This document shows positions 26,259 through 34,155 of a stretch of 64,000 nucleotides of DNA, one piece after another; position 1 is the stretch's first letter; each line of letters starts with the position of its first letter. The position numbers and the translations under genes were made by a program. The DNA is taken from NCBI GenBank assembly GCA_040901765.1, contig JBBDYG010000015.1, positions 124,001-188,000 on the forward strand. The letters are read 5' to 3'. This stretch comes from JBBDYG01 sp040901765 (GTDB lineage Bacteria; Planctomycetota; Planctomycetia; Pirellulales; Lacipirellulaceae). The notes beneath the pieces are model-generated. The model was not told the origin of the DNA and did no database searches. It was given only the letters and a program-made list of their open reading frames with translations.

Positions 26259-26783
26259 ATGAACGCTATTCAGGATGCAGGACAAGATAGTATTGAAACT
26301 GTGGCGTTGAATTGGCTTAAGCAAACAGCCGCGCGTATCGAAAATGTACCGCGCGTTGACGTGCGTAACTCGTGCGGGCGCCAAATCGGAAGCAGTGTCT
26401 TCAACACGAATGCAGTATGCGAAGGCACGGGATTGGCCATCGCAGAGTTGTGTCTGGAAACTCTTGGCTATGCCGTCCCTCACTGGATCGAAGAAGCTGA
26501 GAATGCTTTGGCAGAACTGAGCGGTGAAACAGTAGGCAATCCGCAAAAACATGAGAAGTTTCAGTTGGAACTGTCTGCATTGGTGTTCGTCATGTTCCGG
26601 ATTGCCATTGACTTTTTCGGTCCGGAAGAAAAGGCCAAACGGGCGCGGGTATTTCAGGCTTTTGATCGAGGAACTAGCCAACAGCTTAACCAGAAGTTCC
26701 TCGAATTGACGGACCGGCGAGGTTCCTGCTACAGCAAGCAACTTGAACCAACGCTCAAAAAGCGGATCAGTGCCATGATCTAA
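26259..26783 (+). CDS. Hypothetical protein, 174 aa
   Basis: GAGGAA lies 5 bases before ATG 26259. The protein is mostly helical (VALNWLKQTAARIENV, TGLAIAELCLETLGYAVPHWIEEAENALAEL, KFQLELSALVFVMFRIAIDFF). It has no membrane anchor or catalytic motif I recognise. An overlapping frame on the other strand has poorer composition. It stands alone in the REP-rich accessory zone. Confidence 0.6.
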   Translation: MNAIQDAGQDSIETVALNWLKQTAARIENVPRVDVRNSCGRQIGSSVFNTNAVCEGTGLAIAELCLETLGYAVPHWIEEAENALAELSGETVGNPQKHEKFQLELSALVFVMFRIAIDFFGPEEKAKRARVFQAFDRGTSQQLNQKFLELTDRRGSCYSKQLEPTLKKRISAMI

Positions 26784-26884
26784 CGGGACGATTGACTGCG
26801 CGCTAGCGCCAAAAAAACTCCAGAAACCGTTAATCGAAATCCAACAAGTTTCGACAGCGTCCAGCGTTCGATTGGAGGATCATT

Positions 26885-27205
26885 ATGCACGCCGCGATTA
26901 TTTTCGCGATCATGGCGGGACGACCCGTCGTCTTGGAATATCGCGGCGATCTGGGATTGCCATATGATCCTCGGTTCGCCACGGTCATCTCCCTGGAAGA
27001 AGCTGAGCGTCGGATGCGCAAACGCAAGCCGCCGGTTCTTTTGGCCATGGTCGGCGGTCCAGTAATTCGGGCCACGCACAAGGAAGCGCTCAGCTTACTC
27101 AGTAAGTGGCAGACCGCTAAAGACGACGGCGACCAAAAACGGATGAAGGCGGCCCTGAAACGGGCTGGCAAACAGGCGCGGGCGAGAAAGATACGAGCGC
27201 GCTAA
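26885..27205 (+). CDS. Small basic hypothetical protein, 106 aa
   Basis: GGAGG is 6 bases before ATG 26885. The N-terminal half is hydrophobic/mixed (MHAAIIFAIMAGRPVVLEYRGDLGLPYDP); the C-terminal 40 residues are strongly basic (KRMKAALKRAGKQARARKIRAR). No known family. It could bind nucleic acid through the basic tail, but this is only composition. Confidence 0.55.
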   Translation: MHAAIIFAIMAGRPVVLEYRGDLGLPYDPRFATVISLEEAERRMRKRKPPVLLAMVGGPVIRATHKEALSLLSKWQTAKDDGDQKRMKAALKRAGKQARARKIRAR

Positions 27206-27384
27206 ACTTCCTGAGTCGAATCGGTCCGGCTGGTGACTGACGATTGGAAGGAGGGCACCCGCCGACAGAACCATCCATTCTTGAGGTATCCTTCGATTGC
27301 TACTTTCAGATGGCAGTGATTAATTAGCCCTGCTAGACGAGCCAGCCGGCAGCCAGCGCCGATTGCCGCGGATTCGATAACGCG

Positions 27385-27702
27385 TCACTCTCCTGCAAAT
27401 TGTTTCAGCCGAATCTCTCCGCCTGGCATGCGGGCGATCAGCTCCAGCTTGCCACCGAGCGAGGTGACGAGTCGGCTGAGGGTATTGATTTGCATATCCT
27501 CTTGGCTTTCCATTTTTGACAAGCTAGGCTGCGTGATTCCCAGGATATCGGCGACTTCCTGTTGCGTCATACCCGAGTATTTGCGCAGTTCGGACAACAG
27601 CATTTCGGCCATCAGTTCCTTCACGCGGGCATCCGATTTGGCCCGACGCGCGGGAGGCATTTTATCGATGAGTTTAGCGAAGCTGTGTCGTCCGGCCATC
27701 AT
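27385..27702 (-). CDS. higA: HigA-type XRE antitoxin
   Basis: 105 aa. Helix-turn-helix at about residues 40-92 (LLSELRKYSGMTQQEVADILGITQPSLSKMESQEDMQINTLSRLV), preceded by a helical leader. It follows the toxin gene and overlaps it by 4 bases, the toxin-first order of higBA. It should neutralise the toxin and repress the operon by binding the dyad in the promoter at 28060-28089. Confidence 0.9.
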   Translation of the reverse strand: MMAGRHSFAKLIDKMPPARRAKSDARVKELMAEMLLSELRKYSGMTQQEVADILGITQPSLSKMESQEDMQINTLSRLVTSLGGKLELIARMPGGEIRLKQFAGE

Positions 27703-28055
27703 ACCAATCCTTCATCGGTCAATTGTTGAAGATGTTCGTCGAAGAGCCGATCGGCCAAGGGAATCAGCTCGTCATAAAACCGCTTCTTCCCCGTCTTCTC
27801 GCCGCCGATCAGTAGAATTGCCGTGCGAAGTGGATCAAAGGCGAAAAAAGTTCTGATCGGCTTGCCTCGATGCTGCGTTCGAAGTTCTTTCATGTTTGGA
27901 TGCTTGGAACCGTTCACCGTATCGACATGGGGGCGGCCAAGGCTGGGTCCGTGAGTAATCAATAGCTCGACACTGAACCGCACCGAGTCCTGCTCGTTCT
28001 CGGTTAGCATCTTCCACCACGCGCCAAACTCATCCGTGTACTCGACCTCCCACAT
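27699..28055 (-). CDS. higB: HigB/RelE-type toxin
   Basis: 118 aa. MWEVEYTDEFGAWWKMLTENEQDSV, then KHPNMKELRTQHRGKPIRTFFAFDPLRTAILLIGGEKTGKKRFYDELIPLAD matches the Gp49/HigB branch of the RelE superfamily (ribosome-dependent mRNA interferases). The basic residues of the R-T-FFAFDP strand and the GEKTGKKRFY segment are present. The start codon lies almost at the predicted transcription start (see the promoter entry), so the message may be leaderless. Confidence 0.9.
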   Translation of the reverse strand: MWEVEYTDEFGAWWKMLTENEQDSVRFSVELLITHGPSLGRPHVDTVNGSKHPNMKELRTQHRGKPIRTFFAFDPLRTAILLIGGEKTGKKRFYDELIPLADRLFDEHLQQLTDEGLV

Positions 28056-28059
28056 CTCA

Positions 28060-28089
28060 ATAATATAGCCTTGCGGCTATGTTTGTCAA
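28060..28089 (-). promoter_or_regulatory. higBA promoter with internal operator
   Basis: Minus strand: -35 TTGACA (28089-28084), an 18-bp spacer, -10 TATTAT (28065-28060). The spacer contains a perfect dyad ATAGCC-GCAA-GGCTAT (28080-28065). Transcription would start at about 28053-28055, which is the higB ATG itself. The dyad is the likely HigA binding site. Confidence 0.8.
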
Positions 28090-28124
28090 GGTGGGTTTTG
28101 ATTGAACGGACGAGCCCGTAGCAA

Positions 28125-28203
28125 ATAGGTCAGGCATCGCCTGACGATTGGAAGAAGGCACTTCCTCCGAACGGCTCAAATTGTCAGGCAGAGCCTGACC
28201 TAC
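28125..28203. repeat. Complete two-hairpin REP unit
   Basis: Left arm TAGGTCAGGCATCGCCTGAC, right arm TTGTCAGGCAGAGCCTGACC, separated by a 40-bp spacer (GATTGGAAGAAGGCACTTCC...). The spacer resembles the one at 5370-5408. This gives the layout of a full unit of the family. Confidence 0.88.
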
Positions 28204-28235
28204 CGCCTCACTGCGCAAAACGTAGAAATAATCAC

Positions 28236-28330
28236 TTTGTGCCAACTTGACGTGCGCGCGTGGCACAAACTTGGCACAAACTTAAAAAACGCCGAGAAAA
28301 CGGGCCGTTATCCCGCCTTCGACACCCGCA
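28236..28330. repeat. GTGCCA/TGGCAC hairpin block shared with 34051-34178
   Basis: TTTGTGCCA (28236-28244) pairs with TGGCACAAA (28261-28269); another TTGGCACAAA follows. The block ends in a 19-bp segment, CCCGCCTTCGACACCCGCA (28312-28330), identical to 34160-34178, where it encodes the last residues of the SdrD-like protein on the minus strand. Here the minus strand also reads VSKAG-stop, so this may be the end of a lost paralogue plus its terminator. Confidence 0.6.
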
Positions 28331-28331
28331 T

Positions 28332-28649
28332 CTCCGCGCCGCCTTCCTCAGCGCCAACTCCTCCGTGCAGCACGTCGCCGCCGGATTGGGAGCGTACCTC
28401 GGCGGCATCATCGTCACCCAACCCGCCCCCACCGCGCCGCTGGAACACTTCGGCACGGTAGGCTGGATCGCCGCCATTGCAACCTTGGCGAGCTTATGGC
28501 TTGCCGGCCGCGTGCGCACCGCGGAACAGACGCCCACCTCCGCCGAATCAATCAGCCTCGCCGCCGCCGCGGAAGCCGAGGTCGACGCCGGCGAACCAGC
28601 AGCGGCGAATGATCATGGTTGTAGTCGTGGATCAGGCTTTCCAGGCTGA
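28332..28649 (+). pseudogene. C-terminal relic of an MFS transporter
   Basis: The frame reads LRAAFLSANSSVQHVAAGLG, AYLGGIIV, then LEHFGTVGWIAAIATLASLW and LAGRVR, the last two membrane helices of a drug/sugar MFS transporter. An Ala/Glu-rich tail and TGA follow. The preceding ten helices are absent; the frame upstream runs into the GTGCCA repeat block. Not functional. Confidence 0.75.
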
Positions 28650-28665
28650 CATGCGCGTCGCTTCT

Positions 28666-28686
28666 GTCAGGCTAAAGCCTGACCTA
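28666..28686. repeat. Single REP hairpin
   Basis: CTGTCAGGCTAAAGCCTGACC: a GTCAGGC/GCCTGAC stem with a short loop, an isolated member of the family. Confidence 0.75.
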
Positions 28687-29034
28687 CGCGACTGGCGTTT
28701 CGGTCGATGCGACCGAAGGAGTTGGCAGTCGCCGGAAATCGCAGCAAGTACGCCCCGTTGGAGGCGAAACCGCGAAACGGCCGAGAGGGCGTCTGCCCCC
28801 TGCGGCAACGTCCGCTGAGAATGCCAGCCCATCGCGAAAGAGGCCGTTTCGCTTCGCTGAAAGCTGCCCGCCCAAGAAGCCTGCCCAAGACGGACCAGTT
28901 GCAGACGCGAGCCGCGGATTTTTTGAAAATGCATTTCAATTCGTGCCGTCTTGATATATGATGGCGCCGAGGGCGCGCCGCCGCCGCGTGCCAACGCAAT
29001 TGGCGCCGTCGTCAACTGGGAAAGGTCCGTGAGA

Positions 29035-29439
29035 ATGTCTGCGAGCACCTCTATGCGTCTAGTTGGACTTCTGGCAGTCGGCATACTTTGCGGATGCGGC
29101 GAGGCGGGCAGGCCGGCCGCTCCAAGCGATGATCATCATATTCGCACACTTATTGGCCACGTGGCGGAATACCATGCCAATCCGAAAACGTTCGAAGCTC
29201 TCTTTGTAAACGGGGCAGTACCCGACAAAGCGACACGTGCCAAGCTGCGCGGCATGATGACGAAGTTAGAGCGCGCCCGGGTCGACGACACAGGCTCATC
29301 GGCGACGGCCGAAGTGGTCTACGAAGTGCTCGAAACCGGGGAGATCCTCGGTCCCGTCCAGTGGAAGCTCGCAAAGACAGGGGACCAATGGAAGGTGAGC
29401 GGTTTCGCGCTGCCGGAGAGTTCTGCCGCAAGCCCGTAA
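29035..29439 (+). CDS. Lipoprotein of unknown function
   Basis: 134 aa from ATG 29035 (GAAAGG upstream). The N-terminus MSASTSMRLVGLLAVGILCGCGEAG carries a lipobox ending at a Cys near residue 20-22. The mature part is a small alpha/beta domain (EYHANPKTFEALFVNGAVPDKATRAKLRGMM... STAEVVYEVLE... WKLAKTGDQWKVSGFALP) similar in layout to SnoaL/NTF2-like folds. It lies 41 bases before the DUF1559 stop-to-start gap and in the same direction as that gene; the two may be co-transcribed. Confidence 0.75.
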   Translation: MSASTSMRLVGLLAVGILCGCGEAGRPAAPSDDHHIRTLIGHVAEYHANPKTFEALFVNGAVPDKATRAKLRGMMTKLERARVDDTGSSATAEVVYEVLETGEILGPVQWKLAKTGDQWKVSGFALPESSAASP

Positions 29440-29489
29440 AAACTTACCCGAATTCCCTTTTCCTTTTCTATTCGTAAGGGATGATACAC

Positions 29490-30623
29490 ATGCAAACGCA
29501 ACGTCGAGCCCATCGCGTGATTGCCCTCGGTTTCACGCTGGTCGAATTGCTGGTGGTGATTGCGATCATCGGCATCTTGGTCGCGCTGTTGCTCCCGGCG
29601 GTCCAATCGGCGCGCGCTGCGGCACAGCGGACAGAGTGTGCGAACAAGATCAAGCAAATTGCACTTGCGCTCCACAATCATCACGCCACGCACAAAAGTT
29701 TGCCGCCGGGAGTGCCTCATTGCAACAGGCTAACTTGGCGTCAAGGGGGGGGCGATCAATGCCAAGGGCCGGTATGGACGTTGAACATTCTTGCGGAGCT
29801 TGAAGAGCCGACGCTGGCAGACTATGTTCGCGACGCCATGGAGGTGTGTTCCAATGTCGCCGACGATCTGGAACATGCGGCCCCTAATGGAGATGAGGAT
29901 CCCCGAAATGTGAGCCGCTTCACTCCTCAGGCCTTTATCTGTCCGAGCGCAGACCCGATGTCTCCCGGGAATCGCATCGACTCGTTCGATCACGATGACT
30001 ATACCTCCAAGGGCAACTATGTTGCCTGCTGGGGCTCAGGCCATTATCTCGATTTTAACCCGGCCCTCCCCGTGCCCCCTGAGATCGAAGCGAAGCGCGG
30101 AGCATTTGGCATTGTGATGGTCGACGGATGGCAGGATAAGACCTTCGCACCCAAATCCCACGGCAAATGGAAGATGGGGCTGGGACAAGGGACTAAGTTT
30201 GCACAAATCACGGATGGTTCGTCCAACACGCTCATGATCAGCGAAGTGGTCGGCGTCGACTCCAGAATCGACGCCCGCGGAGGGTGGGTGCTGCAATCAA
30301 TGGGTTCGTCGAATTTTAGCGCCAAATGGGAGCCCAACGCCCAGGGCGTTGGGGTCGACCCGGAAACGAACGAATTGCTGCCCAGACACGACCGCATTGC
30401 GATCTGCGACTTTCTCAACATTCCGGCAAGTGACCCCCTGTTTTGCGAAATGCATCGCGTGAGTGGCCAAGTTTGGGCGGCCGCTCGCAGCCGACACGCC
30501 GGCGGAGTCAACGCGGCGATGTGCGATGCCTCCGTCCGCTTTGTTGCTGACGGAATTGACCTACGGACTTGGCGCGCCCTCGCCACGCGCGACGGCGGCG
30601 AAGTAGAAACGGGGACCGAATGA
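29490..30623 (+). CDS. DUF1559 family protein with prepilin-type N-terminus
   Basis: 377 aa; ATG 29490 is preferred because AAGGG sits 9 bases upstream. GFTLVELLVVIAIIGILVALLLPAVQ (from about residue 14) is a type IV prepilin cleavage and methylation segment. The rest (ECANKIKQIALALHNHHATHKSLPPG... GSSNTLMISEV... SRHAGGVNAAMCDASVRFVADGI) is the DUF1559/SBP_bac_10 domain that planctomycetes carry in dozens of copies. Probably a pseudopilin-like surface or secretion component. The exact role is unknown. Confidence 0.93.
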   Translation: MQTQRRAHRVIALGFTLVELLVVIAIIGILVALLLPAVQSARAAAQRTECANKIKQIALALHNHHATHKSLPPGVPHCNRLTWRQGGGDQCQGPVWTLNILAELEEPTLADYVRDAMEVCSNVADDLEHAAPNGDEDPRNVSRFTPQAFICPSADPMSPGNRIDSFDHDDYTSKGNYVACWGSGHYLDFNPALPVPPEIEAKRGAFGIVMVDGWQDKTFAPKSHGKWKMGLGQGTKFAQITDGSSNTLMISEVVGVDSRIDARGGWVLQSMGSSNFSAKWEPNAQGVGVDPETNELLPRHDRIAICDFLNIPASDPLFCEMHRVSGQVWAAARSRHAGGVNAAMCDASVRFVADGIDLRTWRALATRDGGEVETGTE

Positions 30624-30696
30624 TGGGTTGGAATGAATCCAGACAGACACCCAACTTTCTACGCCGAAGGCGTTAAAGCCCTTAGCCCGGGGTTCG

Positions 30697-30720
30697 CCGC
30701 GCAATCGGTGTACCCCGGGT
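30697..30720. repeat. CCCGGGGT hairpin after the DUF1559 gene
   Basis: CCCGGGGT and ACCCCGGG form an 8-bp stem with a loop of about 18 nt. No T-run follows, so it is a repeat hairpin rather than a classical terminator, although it may still end transcription. Coordinates are approximate. Confidence 0.55.
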
Positions 30721-30805
30721 ACTCGCCCCCACCATTGGTCGGCCGAGTGGCACGCGACGCCTCAAAGCGAATATTGCCGAGGCCGAAATCAGTGTCGGGT
30801 TAGCA

Positions 30806-30886
30806 CCGTAGGTCAGGCTCTGCCTGACAAATTCCCCGACGCGTGTTTGACGCCCACCGAATCGTCAGGCAGAGTCTAACCTACGC
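30806..30886. repeat. Two-hairpin REP unit
   Basis: GTAGGTCAGGCTCTGCCTGAC on the left and, inverted, CGTCAGGCAGAGTCTAACC on the right (one degraded stem), with a 40-bp spacer. Confidence 0.8.
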
Positions 30887-31125
30887 AACCTGGAAGTGAC
30901 GAATCGACTGCTTCATGATGGCAAGATTGATTTGGTCGAGTCCGTGTTGCACGTACGATGCCGCTGCGGACTTGTTCAGCAGGTGTGCTGATAGCCGCTC
31001 CGCACCGCTGGGCGACGTCCGTAGTGGCGCCCGGCGGCAGTCTGGCCTACTTCGGACCACCAACCAAATGAATGCCTGTTCTCAATGGTCCCCACCAAAG
31101 GATCATTACGTCAAGTTTGACGCCT

Positions 31126-31968
31126 TCAGGTCATAGTCGCGTGGCGGATGAGAAGTCGCTCCGCTATGATGCCCATGACCTCAATGGCGACTTTGCTTTC
31201 CGGCTCGCTGACGGAAGGAAGCCACGGTCGGCCGTGCCCTGTGCCTTCTTTGTTCCGCAAATTGTTGACCGCGAGCCCGGCTTGATACAGGGCGCGATCG
31301 AGTCTATCTTGCGGGCGCTCGCCCGGTTTCTCCGGCTGCGCCGGTGTCGCCAGCCCGAGAGCAACGAATGCCTGCCCGAGAAGCGTTGGGAAGTTGTCTC
31401 GTTCTGGATAAGCGCCCCAGCGCTCGCGTAAAATATGAGCCGCCGTAGCCTCCAGCAGGTCTTTTCCGGTTCCGGTGACGAGCGCAGCGTCCGAGGCACC
31501 GCGCTTCGCCCGCCTGACATACGCTTGAAGCGCATCGGAAAGTTCCGCGCCGTCCAAGTTATCGAGCAAGGAAGAGCAGACCTCACCGCTCGGCAGTAGC
31601 TGGTAACCTTCGGACTTGAACACCTCTGTGACATCAATGATGACATCGCGCCCGACATAGTTTGGGGACTCATCACGGAAACCGCCGCAACCGCGAATCA
31701 GCGAAATAAGACCGCCGACGAAAACGCCGCCGGACTCTGGGCAGTTGTCGAGCGCCCAGTTCAAAACAGCGCGAACCCGCTTCGCTTTCCCGACTGTATG
31801 GCCGTGGGATTTCGGATCCCCAGGCGTAAGCTTCGCCCGAGTAATTTGCTGCTCAATCAGGTAATGGCTGGGTTCTCTAGTACCCGATTGAGCATCGTCC
31901 ACGAGACGGGCCACCGCGTGTACGATGGCGTCGGAAATTGGCGCGACGGCAGGAATTTGATTATCCAA
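31126..31968 (-). CDS. Abortive-infection family protein (Abi-C domain)
   Basis: About 280 aa. The C-terminal part (KDLLEATAAHILRERWGAYPERDNFPTLLGQAFVALGL... GLAVNNLRNKEGTGHGRP) matches the Abi-C domain found in abortive-infection proteins. The N-terminal 150 residues (ISDAIVHAVARLVDDAQSGTREPSHYLIEQQI...) are typical of its longer members. No ATG fits. The most likely start is TTG at 31968, overlapping the stop of the upstream gene by 8 bases, which argues for translational coupling. Possibly an anti-phage effector working with the two genes upstream. Confidence 0.78.
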   Translation of the reverse strand: MDNQIPAVAPISDAIVHAVARLVDDAQSGTREPSHYLIEQQITRAKLTPGDPKSHGHTVGKAKRVRAVLNWALDNCPESGGVFVGGLISLIRGCGGFRDESPNYVGRDVIIDVTEVFKSEGYQLLPSGEVCSSLLDNLDGAELSDALQAYVRRAKRGASDAALVTGTGKDLLEATAAHILRERWGAYPERDNFPTLLGQAFVALGLATPAQPEKPGERPQDRLDRALYQAGLAVNNLRNKEGTGHGRPWLPSVSEPESKVAIEVMGIIAERLLIRHATMT

Positions 31969-32338
31969 GGAAGTCGTCCAGCCGCTGTTCAAATTTCCGA
32001 TAAACCTCTTCCGCCTCGTCGAGGCTCGTGACTTCGACGGCAACAGCGCCTTCCGGTGACCCGTGGAGAGAGAAGTACTCGACAATTTCGATGCCGCCGC
32101 GACTACCCACCTGATGACTGTACCGTGCTTTGAACTGGTGGCCGGCGTATCGGAATTTGATCTGCCGGGTGTGGCTGATCTCGAACCCTTCCTCAGCGAC
32201 CCGCTCGATCGCTTTGAGAAGAAACCCGATCCACGTCGCTACCTGCCGGACGTGGCGCCGATTACCGTAACGCTCGCAAAGGTAACCGGTGAAGTAGTTC
32301 GCGATCCGATCGGTGGACAACGCACTAGCCGTGGCCAT
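31961..32338 (-). CDS. Small protein upstream of the Abi-C gene
   Basis: 125 aa; GGAGGG precedes ATG 32338. MATASALSTDRIANYFTGYLCERYGNRRHVRQVATWIGFLL, then a beta-rich part (FEISHTRQIKFRYAGHQFKARYSHQVG... GGIEIVEYF) and an acidic helical end (LDEAEEVYRKFEQRLDDFLG). No family recognised. It overlaps the Abi-C gene, so it is probably its dedicated partner. Confidence 0.7.
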   Translation of the reverse strand: MATASALSTDRIANYFTGYLCERYGNRRHVRQVATWIGFLLKAIERVAEEGFEISHTRQIKFRYAGHQFKARYSHQVGSRGGIEIVEYFSLHGSPEGAVAVEVTSLDEAEEVYRKFEQRLDDFLG

Positions 32339-32610
32339 CGCTAACCCTCCGAATTGCAGAGATGGGGAAAGCCGAATTATACCCGATTTCACACTACCCG
32401 GCGAGAGTGTGAATCGGTAGCGCGTCAAATATGGCTGCTTGTTGGCCGAGACTTCGCGCTTAAGTGGTGCCGACTCTGTTATGAGGGAAGCCGGCAATAA
32501 AAATGCGATTGCCGTTTCACCTCAGGAAGACGACGGCTGCGGGCGAAAATGAGTTCGCGATCGACTGTGCAAGATTGCGGAGAATGATGCCTATAGCCGG
32601 CCAATTCAAT

Positions 32611-33273
32611 CTACCAGAGGGATTTCTTTGTAATTGACTTCACGCACGTGTTCACACCTCCACCAGTTTTGCCCACCAGACGTGTGACATGATTGAGAAA
32701 GTCTGTTACTTTATCTTTCGAACATGTCGTGTTCGGCTTTCCGCGATGAGCAATATCGCCACGAAGTTCCACAAACTTGTTGAGTTTATTTCTCGCGTTT
32801 TGTACACTCATACCGGCCCAGTACCATTTGGCTGTGATGTCGTCGATTCCGAGTGCCTGTTTAAACAACTCTTGAATCTCAATCGCTTTCGGCGTGTTCA
32901 GGCGTCGGTTTCTATCCTTCTGCAGCTTGGCCAGTCGTTCGCGCATTACTGTTTTCCATCCGTCGCCAGCCAAATCCCAAACAGCTATCTCGTTTGGATC
33001 CTTTTCGAGTTCTGCTGCAACGATCTTCTTGATGCTCTTTGACAGACCGTCGGCTTTGGCGTGTGAAACGATATGCTCAACTGCCTCAGCAGCCAAATCT
33101 TCGCAATAGGCCTCCCAAATCGCACAGAGCAGTACGATCGCGGATTTGTTGAGGACTTCAAGCTGATGCCTATAGCCTGCGCCGGTCCCACCGTAGTCAG
33201 TATGGATTTCCATAAGACGCTTTATGTCTTCACAGTTGTTGTCGAAGGCTTTACGAGCTTCTGTGCTGGGCAT
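32611..33273 (-). CDS. HEPN-domain protein (RiboL-PSP-HEPN type)
   Basis: 220 aa; GGAG precedes the ATG. Helical throughout. AIVLLCAIWEAYCEDLAAEAVEHI (45-68) and NARNKLNKFVELRGDIAHRGKP (159-180) are the two conserved helices of the RiboL-PSP-HEPN family, with the RX4H motif R171-GDIA-H176 that forms the RNase site in active HEPN proteins. It lies 272 bases upstream of the small protein/Abi-C pair in the same direction. HEPN RNases are common effectors in phage defence and toxin-antitoxin systems. Confidence 0.82.
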   Translation of the reverse strand: MPSTEARKAFDNNCEDIKRLMEIHTDYGGTGAGYRHQLEVLNKSAIVLLCAIWEAYCEDLAAEAVEHIVSHAKADGLSKSIKKIVAAELEKDPNEIAVWDLAGDGWKTVMRERLAKLQKDRNRRLNTPKAIEIQELFKQALGIDDITAKWYWAGMSVQNARNKLNKFVELRGDIAHRGKPNTTCSKDKVTDFLNHVTRLVGKTGGGVNTCVKSITKKSLW

Positions 33274-33705
33274 GCTCGGAACTCCTATATCGATTTAACC
33301 TAACCGTTTACAGCTTAGTCTGTGCCAGTGGGGACAGTCACGCGAGCCAAATCGTCCCTGTCCCACCCTGCGCAAACGCACGAATCCACAGCCACCTCTG
33401 CGACCCCATTGCCATCCCCCAAACAGTGTCGCCGTGGCAAACCTGCCAAATACCTGGGTCATTGTTCGCGCACAAGTGGCCACGCTGAGATTACAACGAG
33501 GTGAAAGGGAGCCCGCCGCGCAAGCAGGGGCCGCGTTCCTCTCCAGCCAGCCTCCGGCAGCTTGGCCAGCTTTGCCTCTAAAAACAGAGCTGATAAAGCT
33601 TACAATTCTCCGCCAAACCCGCCCATTTGCGATAAACCGGTGGCAAAGCTGGTTCCCCAACCGCCGAGATTCCGTCGCTACGCGCCCGCTCCCACCAATT
33701 CCAGT
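33274..33705. other. Intergenic stretch, one hairpin repeat
   Basis: About 430 bases. GGGACAG (33331-33337) pairs with CTGTCCC (33358-33364), a repeat type that often accompanies REP/RAYT families. The rest holds no gene that I can support. Confidence 0.5.
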
Positions 33706-33924
33706 TCAAGCCCCCAGCGCCGCGGCGACGGCTTGGAGGTTGGAGAGCTTGGCGTCTTTGCCCTGCTCAATGTCGCGGATCGTGGCTTGATTGGGAATCG
33801 CCGACCGTTTGGCCAGGGCGTACCAGGTAAGCCCTTGCGATTCCCGCGGCTGCCGGACTCGGGCCGCGATGCCCGTCGGCGCTGGCTTGCGGCCTGCGCC
33901 GGACTTCGGCGGGAAGTCTTTCAT
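33706..33924 (-). CDS. Small XRE-family DNA-binding protein
   Basis: 72 aa. A Pro/Arg-rich leader of 20 residues is followed by a single helix-turn-helix (IAARVRQPRESQGLTWYALAKRSAIPNQATIRDIEQGKDAKLSNLQAVAAALG), which fills the rest. The protein ends right after the fifth helix. No toxin partner is visible beside it. Likely a transcriptional regulator of unknown target. Confidence 0.72.
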   Translation of the reverse strand: MKDFPPKSGAGRKPAPTGIAARVRQPRESQGLTWYALAKRSAIPNQATIRDIEQGKDAKLSNLQAVAAALGA

Positions 33925-34050
33925 GGCCGATTCGCGAATCCGCGCGTCGCGGGCGCGCTCTTCGGCGGTAGTGCGGCACCCGCAACATCACAAAACAAAA
34001 AAACGCTCTAGCGCTGCGCAAATCGAAGAAGCTTTTTCACTCCGCCACAA

Positions 34051-34132
34051 GTTTGTGCCAGCGCGCGCACGGTGGCACAAACGCGAATTCCCCGAGAGAT
34101 TCGCAAAAAGCCGTCGGCGCGTGGCACAAACT
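34051..34132. terminator. GTTTGTGCCA hairpin after the SdrD-like gene
   Basis: GTTTGTGCCA (34051-34060) and TGGCACAAAC (34073-34082) form a perfect 10-bp stem with a 12-nt GC-rich loop; a third arm GTGGCACAAAC lies at 34121-34131. Located 24-105 bases past the SdrD-like stop, where a terminator is expected. A related block exists at 28236-28330. Termination is inferred; no clean U-run follows. Confidence 0.5.
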
Positions 34133-34155
34133 CACTTTGCCAAGAAGGCGTCGAA

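Larger units (their letters stand above)
28056..29034. other. Gene-poor stretch of repeats and relics
   Basis: About 980 bases without an intact gene. It holds the higBA promoter, a full REP unit (28125-28203), a GTGCCA hairpin (28236-28269), an MFS transporter C-terminal relic (28332-28649) and one short REP hairpin (28666-28686). The last 340 bases show nothing identifiable. Confidence 0.6.
30624..31125. other. Intergenic stretch with several dispersed repeats
   Basis: Contains a stem CCCGGGGT/ACCCCGGG (about 30697-30720), preceded by CTACGCCGAAGGCGTTAAAGCC, a repeat type common in planctomycetes. A two-hairpin REP unit follows at about 30806-30886. Near 30998-31032 is a worn half of the GCTGGGC...GTGGC(A/G)CCCGGCGG family. 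No gene seen. Confidence 0.6.

Noticed and set aside
26202..26741. 179-codon minus-strand frame
   Set aside because: Antisense to the gene at 26259-26783, which has a ribosome site and a more protein-like composition.
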